From Bacteroidota bacterium (GTDB lineage: Bacteria; Bacteroidota; Ignavibacteria; Ignavibacteriales; Melioribacteraceae), in the NCBI GenBank assembly GCA_021801605.1, contig JAJYXU010000062.1, positions 1 to 64,000 on the forward strand: 64,000 nt of DNA. Direction: 5' to 3'. Each line of letters begins with the position of its first letter. Position 1 is the first letter of the stretch. Below are positions 19,855 to 29,432 of this stretch, in pieces. Both the position numbers and the translations under genes were made by a program. The notes under the pieces are model-generated. The model worked only from the letters and a program-made list of their open reading frames with translations. It was not told the DNA's origin and made no database searches.

Positions 19855-20001
19855 TTGATCCTTTACCTCCTTTGCGAAATCCTTTGCGTTCTTAGCGCTT
19901 AAAAGCTTAAACGTAAAGAGCGCAAAGTTTATGCTTGAAAATGAAGGGAAAGTTGGGGAAATTGAAATAGGTTTTTATGAAATGATTTATTAGGTGATTA
20001 T

Positions 20002-20292
20002 ATGAGTAAATCAGAATTGATCAATACATTAACAGAGTTAAACAAAGAAACCAGAACAAAATATAAAAGCAGAATTATCGGTCTGTTCGGTTCCCATGCA
20101 CGCGGAGAGGAGAACGACAAAAGCGATATTGATCTGCTGATCGAAAAAGAAAGCGGAATTACAATCTTTGATCTTGCAGCAATGAAAATTTTTCTCGAAG
20201 AAAAGCTTAATGCTTCTGTTGATATCGTAACAACATCCGCTTTGAGAGAAGAAATCAAACCTTATGTTATGAATGATCTGATTTATATATGA
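20002..20292 (+). CDS. MntA-type minimal nucleotidyltransferase (antitoxin)
   Basis: GLFGSHARGEENDKSDIDLLIE (GSx10DxD). Confidence 0.9.
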   Translation: MSKSELINTLTELNKETRTKYKSRIIGLFGSHARGEENDKSDIDLLIEKESGITIFDLAAMKIFLEEKLNASVDIVTTSALREEIKPYVMNDLIYI

Positions 20293-20630
20293 GAGATCAA
20301 AAACTTTTTCTTAAAGATATTCTAAATGCTTCTGTTGCCATACAAAAATTTACAGAAGGATTTAACTACGAAAGCTTTTGCGATGATGATAAAACTGTAA
20401 GCGCTGTCATCAAAAAATTAGAGATTATTGGAGAAGCTTCCAAAAAAATACCGTCGGAAATAACCTATGCAAATCCGCAAGTACCATGGAAAGAAATGGC
20501 AGGGATGAGAGATATTTTGATTCACTCCTACTTCGGTACAGAATTGGAAGCTGTCTGGAACGCAGTACAGATTTCTATTCCTACTCTTATAAATCAAATT
20601 GATACTATAATAAAAAGATTAGAAAATTAA
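20289..20630 (+). CDS. HepT-like HEPN-domain protein (toxin)
   Basis: MRDILIHSYFGTE matches RX4HXY; overlaps MntA gene by 4 bp. Confidence 0.9.
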   Translation: MRDQKLFLKDILNASVAIQKFTEGFNYESFCDDDKTVSAVIKKLEIIGEASKKIPSEITYANPQVPWKEMAGMRDILIHSYFGTELEAVWNAVQISIPTLINQIDTIIKRLEN

Positions 20631-20684
20631 TTTCTTTTCTCTTTTAGAACGTGAAATCGTTCGAACTGTTGAGATGTGATTTGT

Positions 20685-20778
20685 ATTGTTCTGTGTTCTT
20701 AGCGAAATCTTTGCGTTTCTTTTGCGTGCTTTGCGAGAAACAATTCCACGCAAAGACTTCGCCAAGACCGCAAAGGAT
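20685..20778. repeat. Dispersed ctttgcg / cgcaaag palindromic repeat abutting the queG start
   Basis: ttctgtgttcttagcgaaatctttgcgtttcttttgcgtgctttgcgag...cacgcaaagacttcgccaagaccgcaaaggattt. Confidence 0.6.
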
Positions 20779-20780
20779 TT

Positions 20781-21755
20781 ATGAAAATATCTAACCAAAT
20801 AGTAATTGAAAAAGCGAAAGAACTTGGATTTGATCTTGTCGGTTTTACATCTGCGCAAACTCTCCCAAATGAAACAGAACATTTGAAAGAATGGCTTGCC
20901 AAAGGTTATCACGCTTCAATGGATTACATGACACGCAACATTGAAAAACGATTCGATATTAAAGACATTTTACCTAACGCACGCAGTGTAATTTCTCTTG
21001 CAATGAATTACTACACCGACCATCATCACACAATTGAATCAAACATATCAGACGGATATGGAAAAGTATCAAGATATGCGTGGGGAAAAGATTATCATAT
21101 TATTATTTGGGAAAAACTTGCGCTGTTTGAAACAGAACTGCGAAAAATCGATCCGGCTTTTGAATGTTTGACTTATGTGGATACCGGTCCCGTTATGGAT
21201 AAAGTCTGGGCAGAACGTGCGGGAATTGGCTGGCTTGGAAAACACACAAACATAATTACACGCGCTATGGGGAGTTGGGTTTTCCTTTCAACGGTTATTA
21301 CTAATTATGAATTTGAATACAACAAACCAGTGGCAGACTACTGCGGCTCTTGTATAGCTTGTATTGATGCTTGCCCGACAAAAGCTATTGTGAATGAATA
21401 TCTTGTTGATGCAAACAAATGTATTTCATTCTTGACGATTGAGAATAAAGGAGAGATCCCGGCAGCGTTCAAAAATCAATTTGATGATTGGATCTTCGGT
21501 TGCGATATATGTCAGGATGTTTGTCCTTGGAATAAAAAATTTTCTATTCAAACAGACAAAAAAGAATTTGAACCGGCAGGCAATAAAGAAATTTCTCTAA
21601 ATGAGGTTAAGGAAATGACTCCGGAAATATTCAAGCAAAGATTTGAAACGAGTCCTATCAAACGGGCAAAGTTGTGGGGATTGAAAAGAAATGCGAACTT
21701 TCTTTCACCGCAGAGACACAGAGGCGTGAATCCAATAGACAATAATCCCATCTAA
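20781..21755 (+). CDS. queG: Epoxyqueuosine reductase QueG
   Basis: YVDTGPVMDKVWAERAGIGWLGKHTNIIT; CGSCIACIDACPTKAI; CDICQDVCPWNKK. Confidence 0.95.
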   Translation: MKISNQIVIEKAKELGFDLVGFTSAQTLPNETEHLKEWLAKGYHASMDYMTRNIEKRFDIKDILPNARSVISLAMNYYTDHHHTIESNISDGYGKVSRYAWGKDYHIIIWEKLALFETELRKIDPAFECLTYVDTGPVMDKVWAERAGIGWLGKHTNIITRAMGSWVFLSTVITNYEFEYNKPVADYCGSCIACIDACPTKAIVNEYLVDANKCISFLTIENKGEIPAAFKNQFDDWIFGCDICQDVCPWNKKFSIQTDKKEFEPAGNKEISLNEVKEMTPEIFKQRFETSPIKRAKLWGLKRNANFLSPQRHRGVNPIDNNPI

Positions 21756-21816
21756 TAATTATCATAATTCATGTTGTTTAGGTAATTTTGTTCAGAAAAA
21801 TTTTGGAGATAAATTA

Positions 21817-22767
21817 ATGTCTGACAATCATCACAAAGTAATTATTATTGGTTCTGGACCGGCAGGTTTAACCGCCGCACTATATACATCCCGTGCAAAT
21901 CTTAATCCGGTTGTATTTGAAGGAATGCAGCCCGGCGGACAATTAACTATTACAACAGAAGTAGAAAACTTTCCCGGTTTCGAGCATGGAATTCAAGGTC
22001 CGGAATTGATGGATATTATGCGAAAACAGGTTCAGCGGTTTGGTGCACAATGCTTTTTCAAAAATGTAACCGAGGTTGATTTTTCGAAACGTCCGTTTGT
22101 TGTTAAAGCAGAAAATGAAATTTATACAGCAGATTCTGTGATCATTTCAACCGGTGCTTCTGCAAAACTTCTTAACATAGAAAGTGAGAAGAAATTTATG
22201 GGTTACGGCGTATCTGCGTGCGCTACTTGCGACGGTTTTTTCTTCAAAGGTTTGAAAGTGCTTGTAGTCGGCGGCGGAGATACAGCATTCGAAGAAGCAT
22301 CTTATCTAACAAAGTTTGCTTCGGAAGTTACGCTTATTCATCGCCGTGAAGAATTCCGCGCTTCAAAAATTATGATTGAACGCGCTCAGAAAAATCCTAA
22401 AGTAAAATTTATTACCAATGCAGTAATAAAAGAAGTCTTGGGTAAAGAAGAGAACGGTAAAAAATTTGTTACAGGCGCTCTTCTTCAAAATACAAAAGAC
22501 GGTTCAACCCGGGAAGTTCCGGCAGATGGAATCTTCATAGCAATTGGTCATCAACCAAACACTTCATTGTTCAAAGGGGCTTTGGACATGGACGAAACTG
22601 GTTACTTGATGGTAAAGCCGGGAACGACTAAAACAAATATTGAAGGTGTCTTTGCTGCGGGAGACGTTGCTGATAAAACTTATCGTCAAGCAATTACTGC
22701 TGCCGGAAGCGGTTGTATGGCGGCTATTGATTCACAACATTGGCTTGAAGAACACGAACTTGCTTAA
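21817..22767 (+). CDS. trxB: Thioredoxin-disulfide reductase
   Basis: IIGSGPAGLTAALYTSRANLNPVVFEG; CATCDGFFFKG; GVFAAGDVADKTYRQAITAAGSGCMAA. Confidence 0.95.
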   Translation: MSDNHHKVIIIGSGPAGLTAALYTSRANLNPVVFEGMQPGGQLTITTEVENFPGFEHGIQGPELMDIMRKQVQRFGAQCFFKNVTEVDFSKRPFVVKAENEIYTADSVIISTGASAKLLNIESEKKFMGYGVSACATCDGFFFKGLKVLVVGGGDTAFEEASYLTKFASEVTLIHRREEFRASKIMIERAQKNPKVKFITNAVIKEVLGKEENGKKFVTGALLQNTKDGSTREVPADGIFIAIGHQPNTSLFKGALDMDETGYLMVKPGTTKTNIEGVFAAGDVADKTYRQAITAAGSGCMAAIDSQHWLEEHELA

Positions 22768-22826
22768 AATATTTTTGAATCTCATAAAAACTTTACTAAG
22801 AAGTTGAACAGCATGTCGCATTAATA

Positions 22827-22922
22827 TTTGTAGAGACTTCATTATTTGTAGAGACTTCATTTATGAAGTCTCGCTTTTTAGTGAGACTCGATAAATCGAG
22901 TCTCTACAATCGAGTCTCTACG
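22827..22922. repeat. gtagagacttcat / cgagtctctac nested palindromic repeat
   Basis: Left end TTGTAGAGACTTCATT occurs twice (22828, 22846) and right end CGAGTCTCTAC twice; ATGAAGTCTC and GAGACTCGAT arms form hairpins. Confidence 0.75.
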
Positions 22923-22987
22923 TGTTCCTTCAATTAGCGTATCAGCCATACTTTCGATATTTTGCATCCACAATAAAAAAGAAAAAC

Positions 22988-23896
22988 ATGTCACATAAAT
23001 CGGGCTTTGTTTCAATCGTAGGTAAACCAAACGTTGGTAAATCAACATTGATGAACGCACTTATCGGAGAAAGACTTTCTATAATTACAAGCAAACCTCA
23101 AACAACACGTAAAAAAATTCTTGGAATTCTTTCTACAGAGAATTACCAAATTATCTTTCAAGATACACCGGGCATTCTTAATCCGGAATACCTTTTGCAA
23201 GAGAGAATGCTTGAATATGTTTATCAATCTGTAAAAGATTCCGAATTAATTTTGTTCATAATAGATATAAGCGCAGATCCAACTGGTGCTCAAACTCTTT
23301 CCGATGAACGGGTTGCAAAAATTTTTGAGAATACTCAGTTAAAAAAGATTTTGCTGATTAATAAAATTGATCTGTCGAATCAAAATGTTGTTGAAAGTTT
23401 GATAAAAGATCTATCGGCAAAAGGAATTTTCGAGAAGATAATTCCGATTTCTGCTTCCGAAGGATTTAATCTTTCTTCGGTTACAGAATCAATTCTTGAG
23501 TTCCTTCCTGAACATCCTAAATATTATCCCGATGATCAGTTGAGCGATGAAAACGAACGGTTCTTTGTCTCCGAAATCATTCGTGAAAAAGTTTTTGAAA
23601 GATACCGAGATGAAATTCCTTACAGCACGGAAGTTACTATTGCCGAATATAAAGAACGCGAGAATGCTAAAGATTTTATAAGTGCGGAAATTATCGTAGA
23701 GAAAGAAACTCAGAAACCGATTATTATTGGCAATAAGGGGGAAGCAATAAAAATTTTAGGTCAAGAAGCCCGCGAAGCAATTGAAAAATTCTTACATCAC
23801 GAAGTTTATCTTGAACTGCGCGTAAAAGTACGTGAGAAGTGGCGTTCAAATCCGAATATGTTAAAAAGTTTTGGTTATAAAGCGGATGATAAATAA
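22988..23896 (+). CDS. era: GTPase Era
   Basis: VSIVGKPNVGKSTLMNALIGERLSIITSKPQTTR; KH domain IIGNKGEAIKILGQEAREAIEKFL; ATG 22988 chosen over GTG 22922. Confidence 0.95.
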   Translation: MSHKSGFVSIVGKPNVGKSTLMNALIGERLSIITSKPQTTRKKILGILSTENYQIIFQDTPGILNPEYLLQERMLEYVYQSVKDSELILFIIDISADPTGAQTLSDERVAKIFENTQLKKILLINKIDLSNQNVVESLIKDLSAKGIFEKIIPISASEGFNLSSVTESILEFLPEHPKYYPDDQLSDENERFFVSEIIREKVFERYRDEIPYSTEVTIAEYKERENAKDFISAEIIVEKETQKPIIIGNKGEAIKILGQEAREAIEKFLHHEVYLELRVKVREKWRSNPNMLKSFGYKADDK

Positions 23897-24839
23897 CCCC
23901 ACTCAAAAAACTTCCAGTAAATATTTTGGCGAGGGTGCTCTTCTTTTAATGACGATTCTCTGGGGCGGAACATTCGTAATCGTTAAAGAATCTCTTAACG
24001 ATATCTCCATGATGCTTTTCATTGCTTTCCGATTTGGAATTGCTGCTTCAATTCTGGCTATAATTATAACCATTAGAAAAACTAAAATTGATTTAAAATC
24101 TATTTTGCCGGGAATGTTTCTCGGTTTATTTCTTTTTCTCGGATTCTTTACACAAACCATCGGACTCAAACATACATCAGCCACCAAATCCGGATTTCTG
24201 ACCGGATCTTTAGTTGTAATGGTTCCGATATTTCAAATGATTATCGAGAAAAAACTTCCATCAAAAGGTTCGATGATTGGAACTCTTTTAGTCTTTTTAG
24301 GAATAGTTTTTTTATCAAGCGGCGGAACATCAATAAAAGATTTTCTTAGCGAGCTTGGAGCTAACTTTAATTTTGGAGATGGGCTAACAATAGTCTGTGC
24401 TGCTTTTTTCGCAGTCCATGTTGTTTATATTGATGTCATCTCACTGAAAAATCATTATTGGACAATTCTTCTTATGCAGATTTCCACCGTCTCTATTCTT
24501 AGTTTTATCGCCGCATTTCTCTTCTCTGGAATTTCTATTGAGTCGCTTCACGTCTCTTTTACAAAATATTTGATTTTCGGATTGCTCTATACTTCACTGC
24601 TTGCAACACTTTTCAACATCGGACTTCAAACAAAATTCCAGAAAGTAGTAAGTCCTACAAAAGCAGGAATCATTTATTCATTCGAACCGATATTTGCTGC
24701 AATCTTTGCATTCTTTTTACTCAGTGAGAAAATTAGTAACTTTAGTTTGGTAGGAAGTGTACTGATTTTTTTCGGTTTAATTGTTTCTGAAGTGTTTGAT
24801 TCATTCTTCGAAAAGAAAACAAAAAATGAAACGGGCTGA
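23871..24839 (+). CDS. EamA family (DMT) transporter
   Basis: About 10 TM segments, two EamA repeats (TILWGGTFVIVKESL...; FEPIFAAIFAFFLLSEKIS). Confidence 0.9.
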   Translation: MVIKRMINNPTQKTSSKYFGEGALLLMTILWGGTFVIVKESLNDISMMLFIAFRFGIAASILAIIITIRKTKIDLKSILPGMFLGLFLFLGFFTQTIGLKHTSATKSGFLTGSLVVMVPIFQMIIEKKLPSKGSMIGTLLVFLGIVFLSSGGTSIKDFLSELGANFNFGDGLTIVCAAFFAVHVVYIDVISLKNHYWTILLMQISTVSILSFIAAFLFSGISIESLHVSFTKYLIFGLLYTSLLATLFNIGLQTKFQKVVSPTKAGIIYSFEPIFAAIFAFFLLSEKISNFSLVGSVLIFFGLIVSEVFDSFFEKKTKNETG

Positions 24840-25098
24840 AATTTTAGTAAACGGTCTTGTGCAAGGAGTTGGATTCAGATATTTTGTGGTTAGACTTGCT
24901 GAGGAATTTGGATTGAAAGGTTATACAAAAAATTTATTCAGCGGAGAAGTTTATACCGTTGTAGAAGGTGAAGATGCAATGATCGAAGAATTTTTCAATA
25001 AAATAAAGATTGGTCCTTCACATGCACATATAAAAAATACATCAATAAAGTGGAGCGATTCAAAAAATGAGTTCACTAAATTTGAGGTTCGGTATTGA
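24826..25098 (+). CDS. acyP: Acylphosphatase
   Basis: EILVNGLVQGVGFRYFVVRLAEEFGLKGYTKNLFSGEVYTVVEG. Confidence 0.95.
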   Translation: MKRAEILVNGLVQGVGFRYFVVRLAEEFGLKGYTKNLFSGEVYTVVEGEDAMIEEFFNKIKIGPSHAHIKNTSIKWSDSKNEFTKFEVRY

Positions 25099-25586
25099 GC
25101 GCACAATTTAAAATTGGTTTTGGTTACGATGTCCATTCATTTTCACCCGACCGTAAATTAATTCTTGGCGGAGTTGAAATTCCTTCCGATAAAGGATTAC
25201 TTGGACATTCCGACGCCGATGTTCTTCTTCATGCAGTATGCGACGCCATTCTTGGCGCTCTTGCGCTCGGCGATATTGGTAAGCATTTTCCTAATACCGA
25301 TCCGAAATATAAAGATGCCGACAGTAAACAATTGTTGAACCATGTATTTTATTTGATGAATGATTTTCATTACGAAATCGGGAATGTTGATTCTACTGTT
25401 CTTCTTGAAGAACCAAAACTTTCTATCTTTATCCCTGAGATGAGAAAAGTTATAGCTAACATTTTAAATGTAGATGTTGATCATATCTCGATCAAAGCAA
25501 CTACGGCAGAAAAATTAGGTTTTGTTGGTCGTCAAGAAGGTTGTGCCGCCCATGCAGTTGTTCTTCTAACTAAAAAAGATAAATAA
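25095..25586 (+). CDS. ispF: 2-C-methyl-D-erythritol 2,4-cyclodiphosphate synthase
   Basis: GFGYDVHSFSPDRKLILGGVEIPSDKGLLGHSDADVLLHAVCDAILGALALGDIGKHFPN. Confidence 0.97.
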   Translation: MSAQFKIGFGYDVHSFSPDRKLILGGVEIPSDKGLLGHSDADVLLHAVCDAILGALALGDIGKHFPNTDPKYKDADSKQLLNHVFYLMNDFHYEIGNVDSTVLLEEPKLSIFIPEMRKVIANILNVDVDHISIKATTAEKLGFVGRQEGCAAHAVVLLTKKDK

Positions 25587-26203
25587 TGCTTCACGAAATA
25601 ATTTCTTATATCGGCTCTCTCGATCCGGCGTTAATCTATCTTGTTCTTTTCATTTTTGCGTTCATCGAAAATATTTTTCCCCCTTCACCAAGCGATTTTA
25701 TTGTGCTTTTCGGCGCTACTTTAATTGCAAATTCAACTCTTGGTTTCATCCCGATATTATTATTGACAAGTATCGGCAGCGGACTTGGCTTTATTGTAAT
25801 GTATCTAATAGGTGAATTTTTTGGTGAAAAAATTCTTCGAAAAGGGAAATTCAAATTCATCAAAAAAGAATATTTGAATAAAGCCGATCTCTTTTTTCAT
25901 AAATACGGTTATAATATAATTTTAATTAATAGATTTCTTCCAGGCACACGTGCGGTGGTCAGTTTTTTCTGTGGCGTTCATCGTCTTAAACCGATGCGCA
26001 CATTTATCTATGCGTGGGTTAGTTCCTTTATTTGGAATGCGCTGCTGATTTTTCTCGGAATTAAATTGGGTGAAAATCTACAACTTATAGATTCTTACTT
26101 ATCCAAATATTCACAGATTATTTTATCACTTACAGTTTTAGTAATTGTTTTTCTTTTAATTAGATTTTGGCTGAAAAGAAAAAAGACAAATGAAATTTCT
26201 TGA
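25586..26203 (+). CDS. DedA family membrane protein
   Basis: IENIFPPSPSDFIVLFGA; RFLPGTRAVVSFFCGV. Confidence 0.9.
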   Translation: MLHEIISYIGSLDPALIYLVLFIFAFIENIFPPSPSDFIVLFGATLIANSTLGFIPILLLTSIGSGLGFIVMYLIGEFFGEKILRKGKFKFIKKEYLNKADLFFHKYGYNIILINRFLPGTRAVVSFFCGVHRLKPMRTFIYAWVSSFIWNALLIFLGIKLGENLQLIDSYLSKYSQIILSLTVLVIVFLLIRFWLKRKKTNEIS

Positions 26204-27845
26204 GAAGTATAGAATAGTTTTAACACCGGAACAGAAGAAGGAACGAAAGAAAAATTTATTGTTCGGGTTATTGAGCGGCGTAATGCTTGGTATATCTTAT
26301 CCGCCAATTCCTTTGCCATTTCTAAGTTTCTTTGCGTTTGTTCCGTTTTTCTATGTAATTGAAAAAAAGGAAACACTCGCATCGCTAAACCGCTTTACCT
26401 ACTTCACTCTTTTCTTTTTTAATCTGATAACTTTATACTGGGTTGGAAGCTGGACAAAAGAAGCGGACACATTTTTGATGATCTCCGGCACAGCGCTCTT
26501 GTTTTTTAATCCTTTCTTCTATTTAATTATTCCTACGCTCTATTATTTTTCAAAGAAATCATTCGGTAAAAAAACTGCACTTTTTCTTTTTCCTTTATAC
26601 TGGGTTACATTTGAATATCTTTATAGTTTAACCGATGCACGCTTTCCATGGCTTACGTTGGGAAATTGTTTGCCTTACTTCAATACCTTTATTCAAATTG
26701 CGGACATAGTCGGTGTCTATGGTCTTTCTTTAATCATTCTCTTTATAAATATTTTCATCTATCTCTCAATCAAAGATTTGAAAAGAAAAAAGAAGATTGA
26801 TAACAAATTTGCACTAACAACGGCTGCACTTTTTTTTGTTGTGTTGATCTACGGAATAGTCCGGATAAATAATTTTAAAATTGCAGATAAAAAAATAAAA
26901 GTTGGATTGATTCAGCCCAATTTGAATCCTTGGGATAAATGGAAAGCCGGCAGTATTGATGATCAGCTTAATCAATATTTGGAGTTGTCGGAGAGGGCAA
27001 TTAATAAAGGCGCTAAACTTATTATTTGGCCCGAATCTGCTTTGCCGGTTTATCTACTATCCGGAAATTATGAAATGGAAGTTGAGCGTATTCATCAGTT
27101 TGTCAGCACAAAAAACATTTTACTGATGACGGGGATGCCGGATAAAAATTTTTATTTTAACAAAAATGAAGCTCCAAAGGATGCTAAAGAAACTAAGAGC
27201 GGTGTTCTATATACATCATACAATTCAATTTTGCTCTTTACACCTTACTCTCTTAATGTTCAAAAATATGGAAAAATAAAACTCGTCCCTTTTGGAGAGC
27301 ATGTTCCATTTGTAGAAGAATTACCATTCTTAGGTGATTTTATTAAATGGGAAGTTGGTATTTCAAGCTGGAATGTGGGACAGCATCAAACGGTATTTGA
27401 TCTAAATGAATCGAAAAATATCCCTCTTAAAGTTGGCGGTGTTATTTGTATTGAATCAATTTATCCGGATTTCGTTGCGGGTTTTGTCCAACGCGGTGCA
27501 AACTTACTTGTGGTTGTTACAAATGACAGTTGGTATGGAAATTCGAGCGGTCCATATCAGCATAAAGAAATTTCTGTTCTACGTGCTGTGGAAAATCGGA
27601 AGACTCTCGTTCGTGCGGCTAATGGAGGAGTGACTTGTATAATAGATCCGATTGGAAGAACAATTGCATCAACAAAACTTTTTACCCGCGATATTCTTGT
27701 CGGAGATGCAGCAATTGAAGATGGTGTAACAATTTATTCCCGTTATCCATCGGTGGTGCCGTTGTTTTCTTCTTTCATTTCAATTGTAACGATATTGTTT
27801 TTTGTTTATAAAAAATTCTCAACTAAACTGAAGAAAAGATCATGA
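26190..27845 (+). CDS. lnt: Apolipoprotein N-acyltransferase
   Basis: N-terminal TM domain then nitrilase-like domain: IIWPESALPVY, GEHVPF, CIESIYPDF. Confidence 0.9.
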   Translation: MKFLEKYRIVLTPEQKKERKKNLLFGLLSGVMLGISYPPIPLPFLSFFAFVPFFYVIEKKETLASLNRFTYFTLFFFNLITLYWVGSWTKEADTFLMISGTALLFFNPFFYLIIPTLYYFSKKSFGKKTALFLFPLYWVTFEYLYSLTDARFPWLTLGNCLPYFNTFIQIADIVGVYGLSLIILFINIFIYLSIKDLKRKKKIDNKFALTTAALFFVVLIYGIVRINNFKIADKKIKVGLIQPNLNPWDKWKAGSIDDQLNQYLELSERAINKGAKLIIWPESALPVYLLSGNYEMEVERIHQFVSTKNILLMTGMPDKNFYFNKNEAPKDAKETKSGVLYTSYNSILLFTPYSLNVQKYGKIKLVPFGEHVPFVEELPFLGDFIKWEVGISSWNVGQHQTVFDLNESKNIPLKVGGVICIESIYPDFVAGFVQRGANLLVVVTNDSWYGNSSGPYQHKEISVLRAVENRKTLVRAANGGVTCIIDPIGRTIASTKLFTRDILVGDAAIEDGVTIYSRYPSVVPLFSSFISIVTILFFVYKKFSTKLKKRS

Positions 27846-28876
27846 AAAAAATTATTGATTTAAGAAGCGACACAATTACAAAACCATCTCAAGAAATGCG
27901 CAAAGCAATGTATGATGCAGAAGTAGGCGATGATGTTTACAAAGAAGATCCAACAGCAAACGAACTAGAAAAATATGCTGCCGAACTTCTCGGTAAAGAA
28001 GCGACGCTTTTTGTTCCAAGCGGAGTGATGGGAAACCAAATTTGTTTGAATGTATTAACTCAACCTGGCGATGAAGTTATCTGCGAAAAGGACGCCCACA
28101 TTTTTCAATACGAATCCGGTTCACCTGCTGCATTAAGCGGAATTCAGTTAAGCTTGGTTGACGGTGGACTACCAGGAATTTTTACTGCTAAGCAAATCGA
28201 ACCGCTTATTCGTCCCGAGAGCGCATACTATATGGCTCGCACAAAAGTTATTGAGATAGAGAACACACATAATCGTGCTGGCGGAACAATTAATTCAATT
28301 GAAAACATTAAGTCACTCTCCAATTTGGCTAAGAAGTATAATCTTTCGTTTCATCTGGATGGTGCACGAATTTGGAACGCTTCTGTTGAAACTGGAATTT
28401 CACCTGCAGAATATGCAAAACATTTTGATACTATTTCCTGTTGTCTTTCAAAAGGGTTGGGAGCGCCAATTGGTTCTATTATTGCCGGTACTAAAGATTT
28501 CATTAAAGAAGCTTACCGAGTGCGTAAAGCTTGGGGCGGTGGAATGCGACAGGTAGGCATTCTTGCAGCCGCAGGATTATATGCCTTGAAAAATAATATA
28601 CCCCGATTGAAAGAAGACCACGAGAAAGCAACGCTTCTTGCTGATAGACTTTCTCTTATACCTGGCATTATCATTATTAAAGAACTCGTTCAAACAAATA
28701 TTGTAATGTTCTCCTCACTTAAAATATCTGTTGATGATTTCCTGAATAGATGTAAAGAAAACGGTTTGTTGTTCGGGACAGGAAAAGTTGGCGTGATTCG
28801 GGCTGTAACTCATATGGATGTTTCACTGGAAGATATTGACCAAGCAGTAAAAATAATTGAAAAAATTATGTTGTAA
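27842..28876 (+). CDS. Low-specificity threonine aldolase
   Basis: IDLRSDTITKPSQEMRKAMYDAEVGDDVYKEDPTANELE; HLDGARIWNA; CLSKGLGAPIGS. Confidence 0.95.
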   Translation: MKKIIDLRSDTITKPSQEMRKAMYDAEVGDDVYKEDPTANELEKYAAELLGKEATLFVPSGVMGNQICLNVLTQPGDEVICEKDAHIFQYESGSPAALSGIQLSLVDGGLPGIFTAKQIEPLIRPESAYYMARTKVIEIENTHNRAGGTINSIENIKSLSNLAKKYNLSFHLDGARIWNASVETGISPAEYAKHFDTISCCLSKGLGAPIGSIIAGTKDFIKEAYRVRKAWGGGMRQVGILAAAGLYALKNNIPRLKEDHEKATLLADRLSLIPGIIIIKELVQTNIVMFSSLKISVDDFLNRCKENGLLFGTGKVGVIRAVTHMDVSLEDIDQAVKIIEKIML

Positions 28877-28885
28877 TGTTTCTTC

Positions 28886-28960
28886 TTCTTGCTCATGCTC
28901 TTGATCTTGACCATAATCTTTTTAATAGAGCAAGATTAAGAATAAGATCATGAGCAAGAG
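28886..28960. repeat. ctcatgctcttgatcttg / aagatcatgagcaag inverted repeat
   Basis: CTTGCTCATG (28888-28897)/CATGAGCAAG (28949-28958); related copies at 36661-36682 and 44551-44577. Confidence 0.65.
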
Positions 28961-28979
28961 ATAAACTAATTGGTGCCAA

Positions 28980-29432
28980 ATGGAAATTAAAAACTACAAA
29001 CACAAAATCATTGAAATTGTTCGTTTCCATGAAGTAGATATTCTTGGTGTTTGCAACAATGCGGTTTACTTTAACTACTTTGAAGACGCCCGCATTAAAT
29101 ATCTTCAAGATATCAAGAAACTTTTTACTATGAAGGAATTTTTGGAAGGCGATTCGTTCTTTATAATGGTTCACAACGAAAGCGATTATATTGAATCCAC
29201 ACATCTTGACGACGAATTAAATATTTATACAAGAATAGAATTTATTAAGAACTCAAGTTTTGGATTTAGACATCTTGTGGAAAAGAATAACACCAGAAAA
29301 GTTATCGCTCGCGGTGGAGGCGTTGTAGTTCACATTAACCGCATTACTAAGAAGTCAATTCCAATACCAAATGAATTTTATGAAGCAGTTCTAAAATTTG
29401 AAAAACATGTCGAAATTATTAGATCAACTTAA
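28980..29432 (+). CDS. Acyl-CoA thioesterase (hotdog fold, YbgC-like)
   Basis: VRFHEVDILGVCNNAVYFNYFEDARIKYL. Confidence 0.8.
   Translation: MEIKNYKHKIIEIVRFHEVDILGVCNNAVYFNYFEDARIKYLQDIKKLFTMKEFLEGDSFFIMVHNESDYIESTHLDDELNIYTRIEFIKNSSFGFRHLVEKNNTRKVIARGGGVVVHINRITKKSIPIPNEFYEAVLKFEKHVEIIRST

Noticed and set aside
22922-22987. Era N-terminal extension from GTG 22922
   Set aside because: Extension is repeat-adjacent and not Era-like; ATG 22988 gives the normal N-terminus
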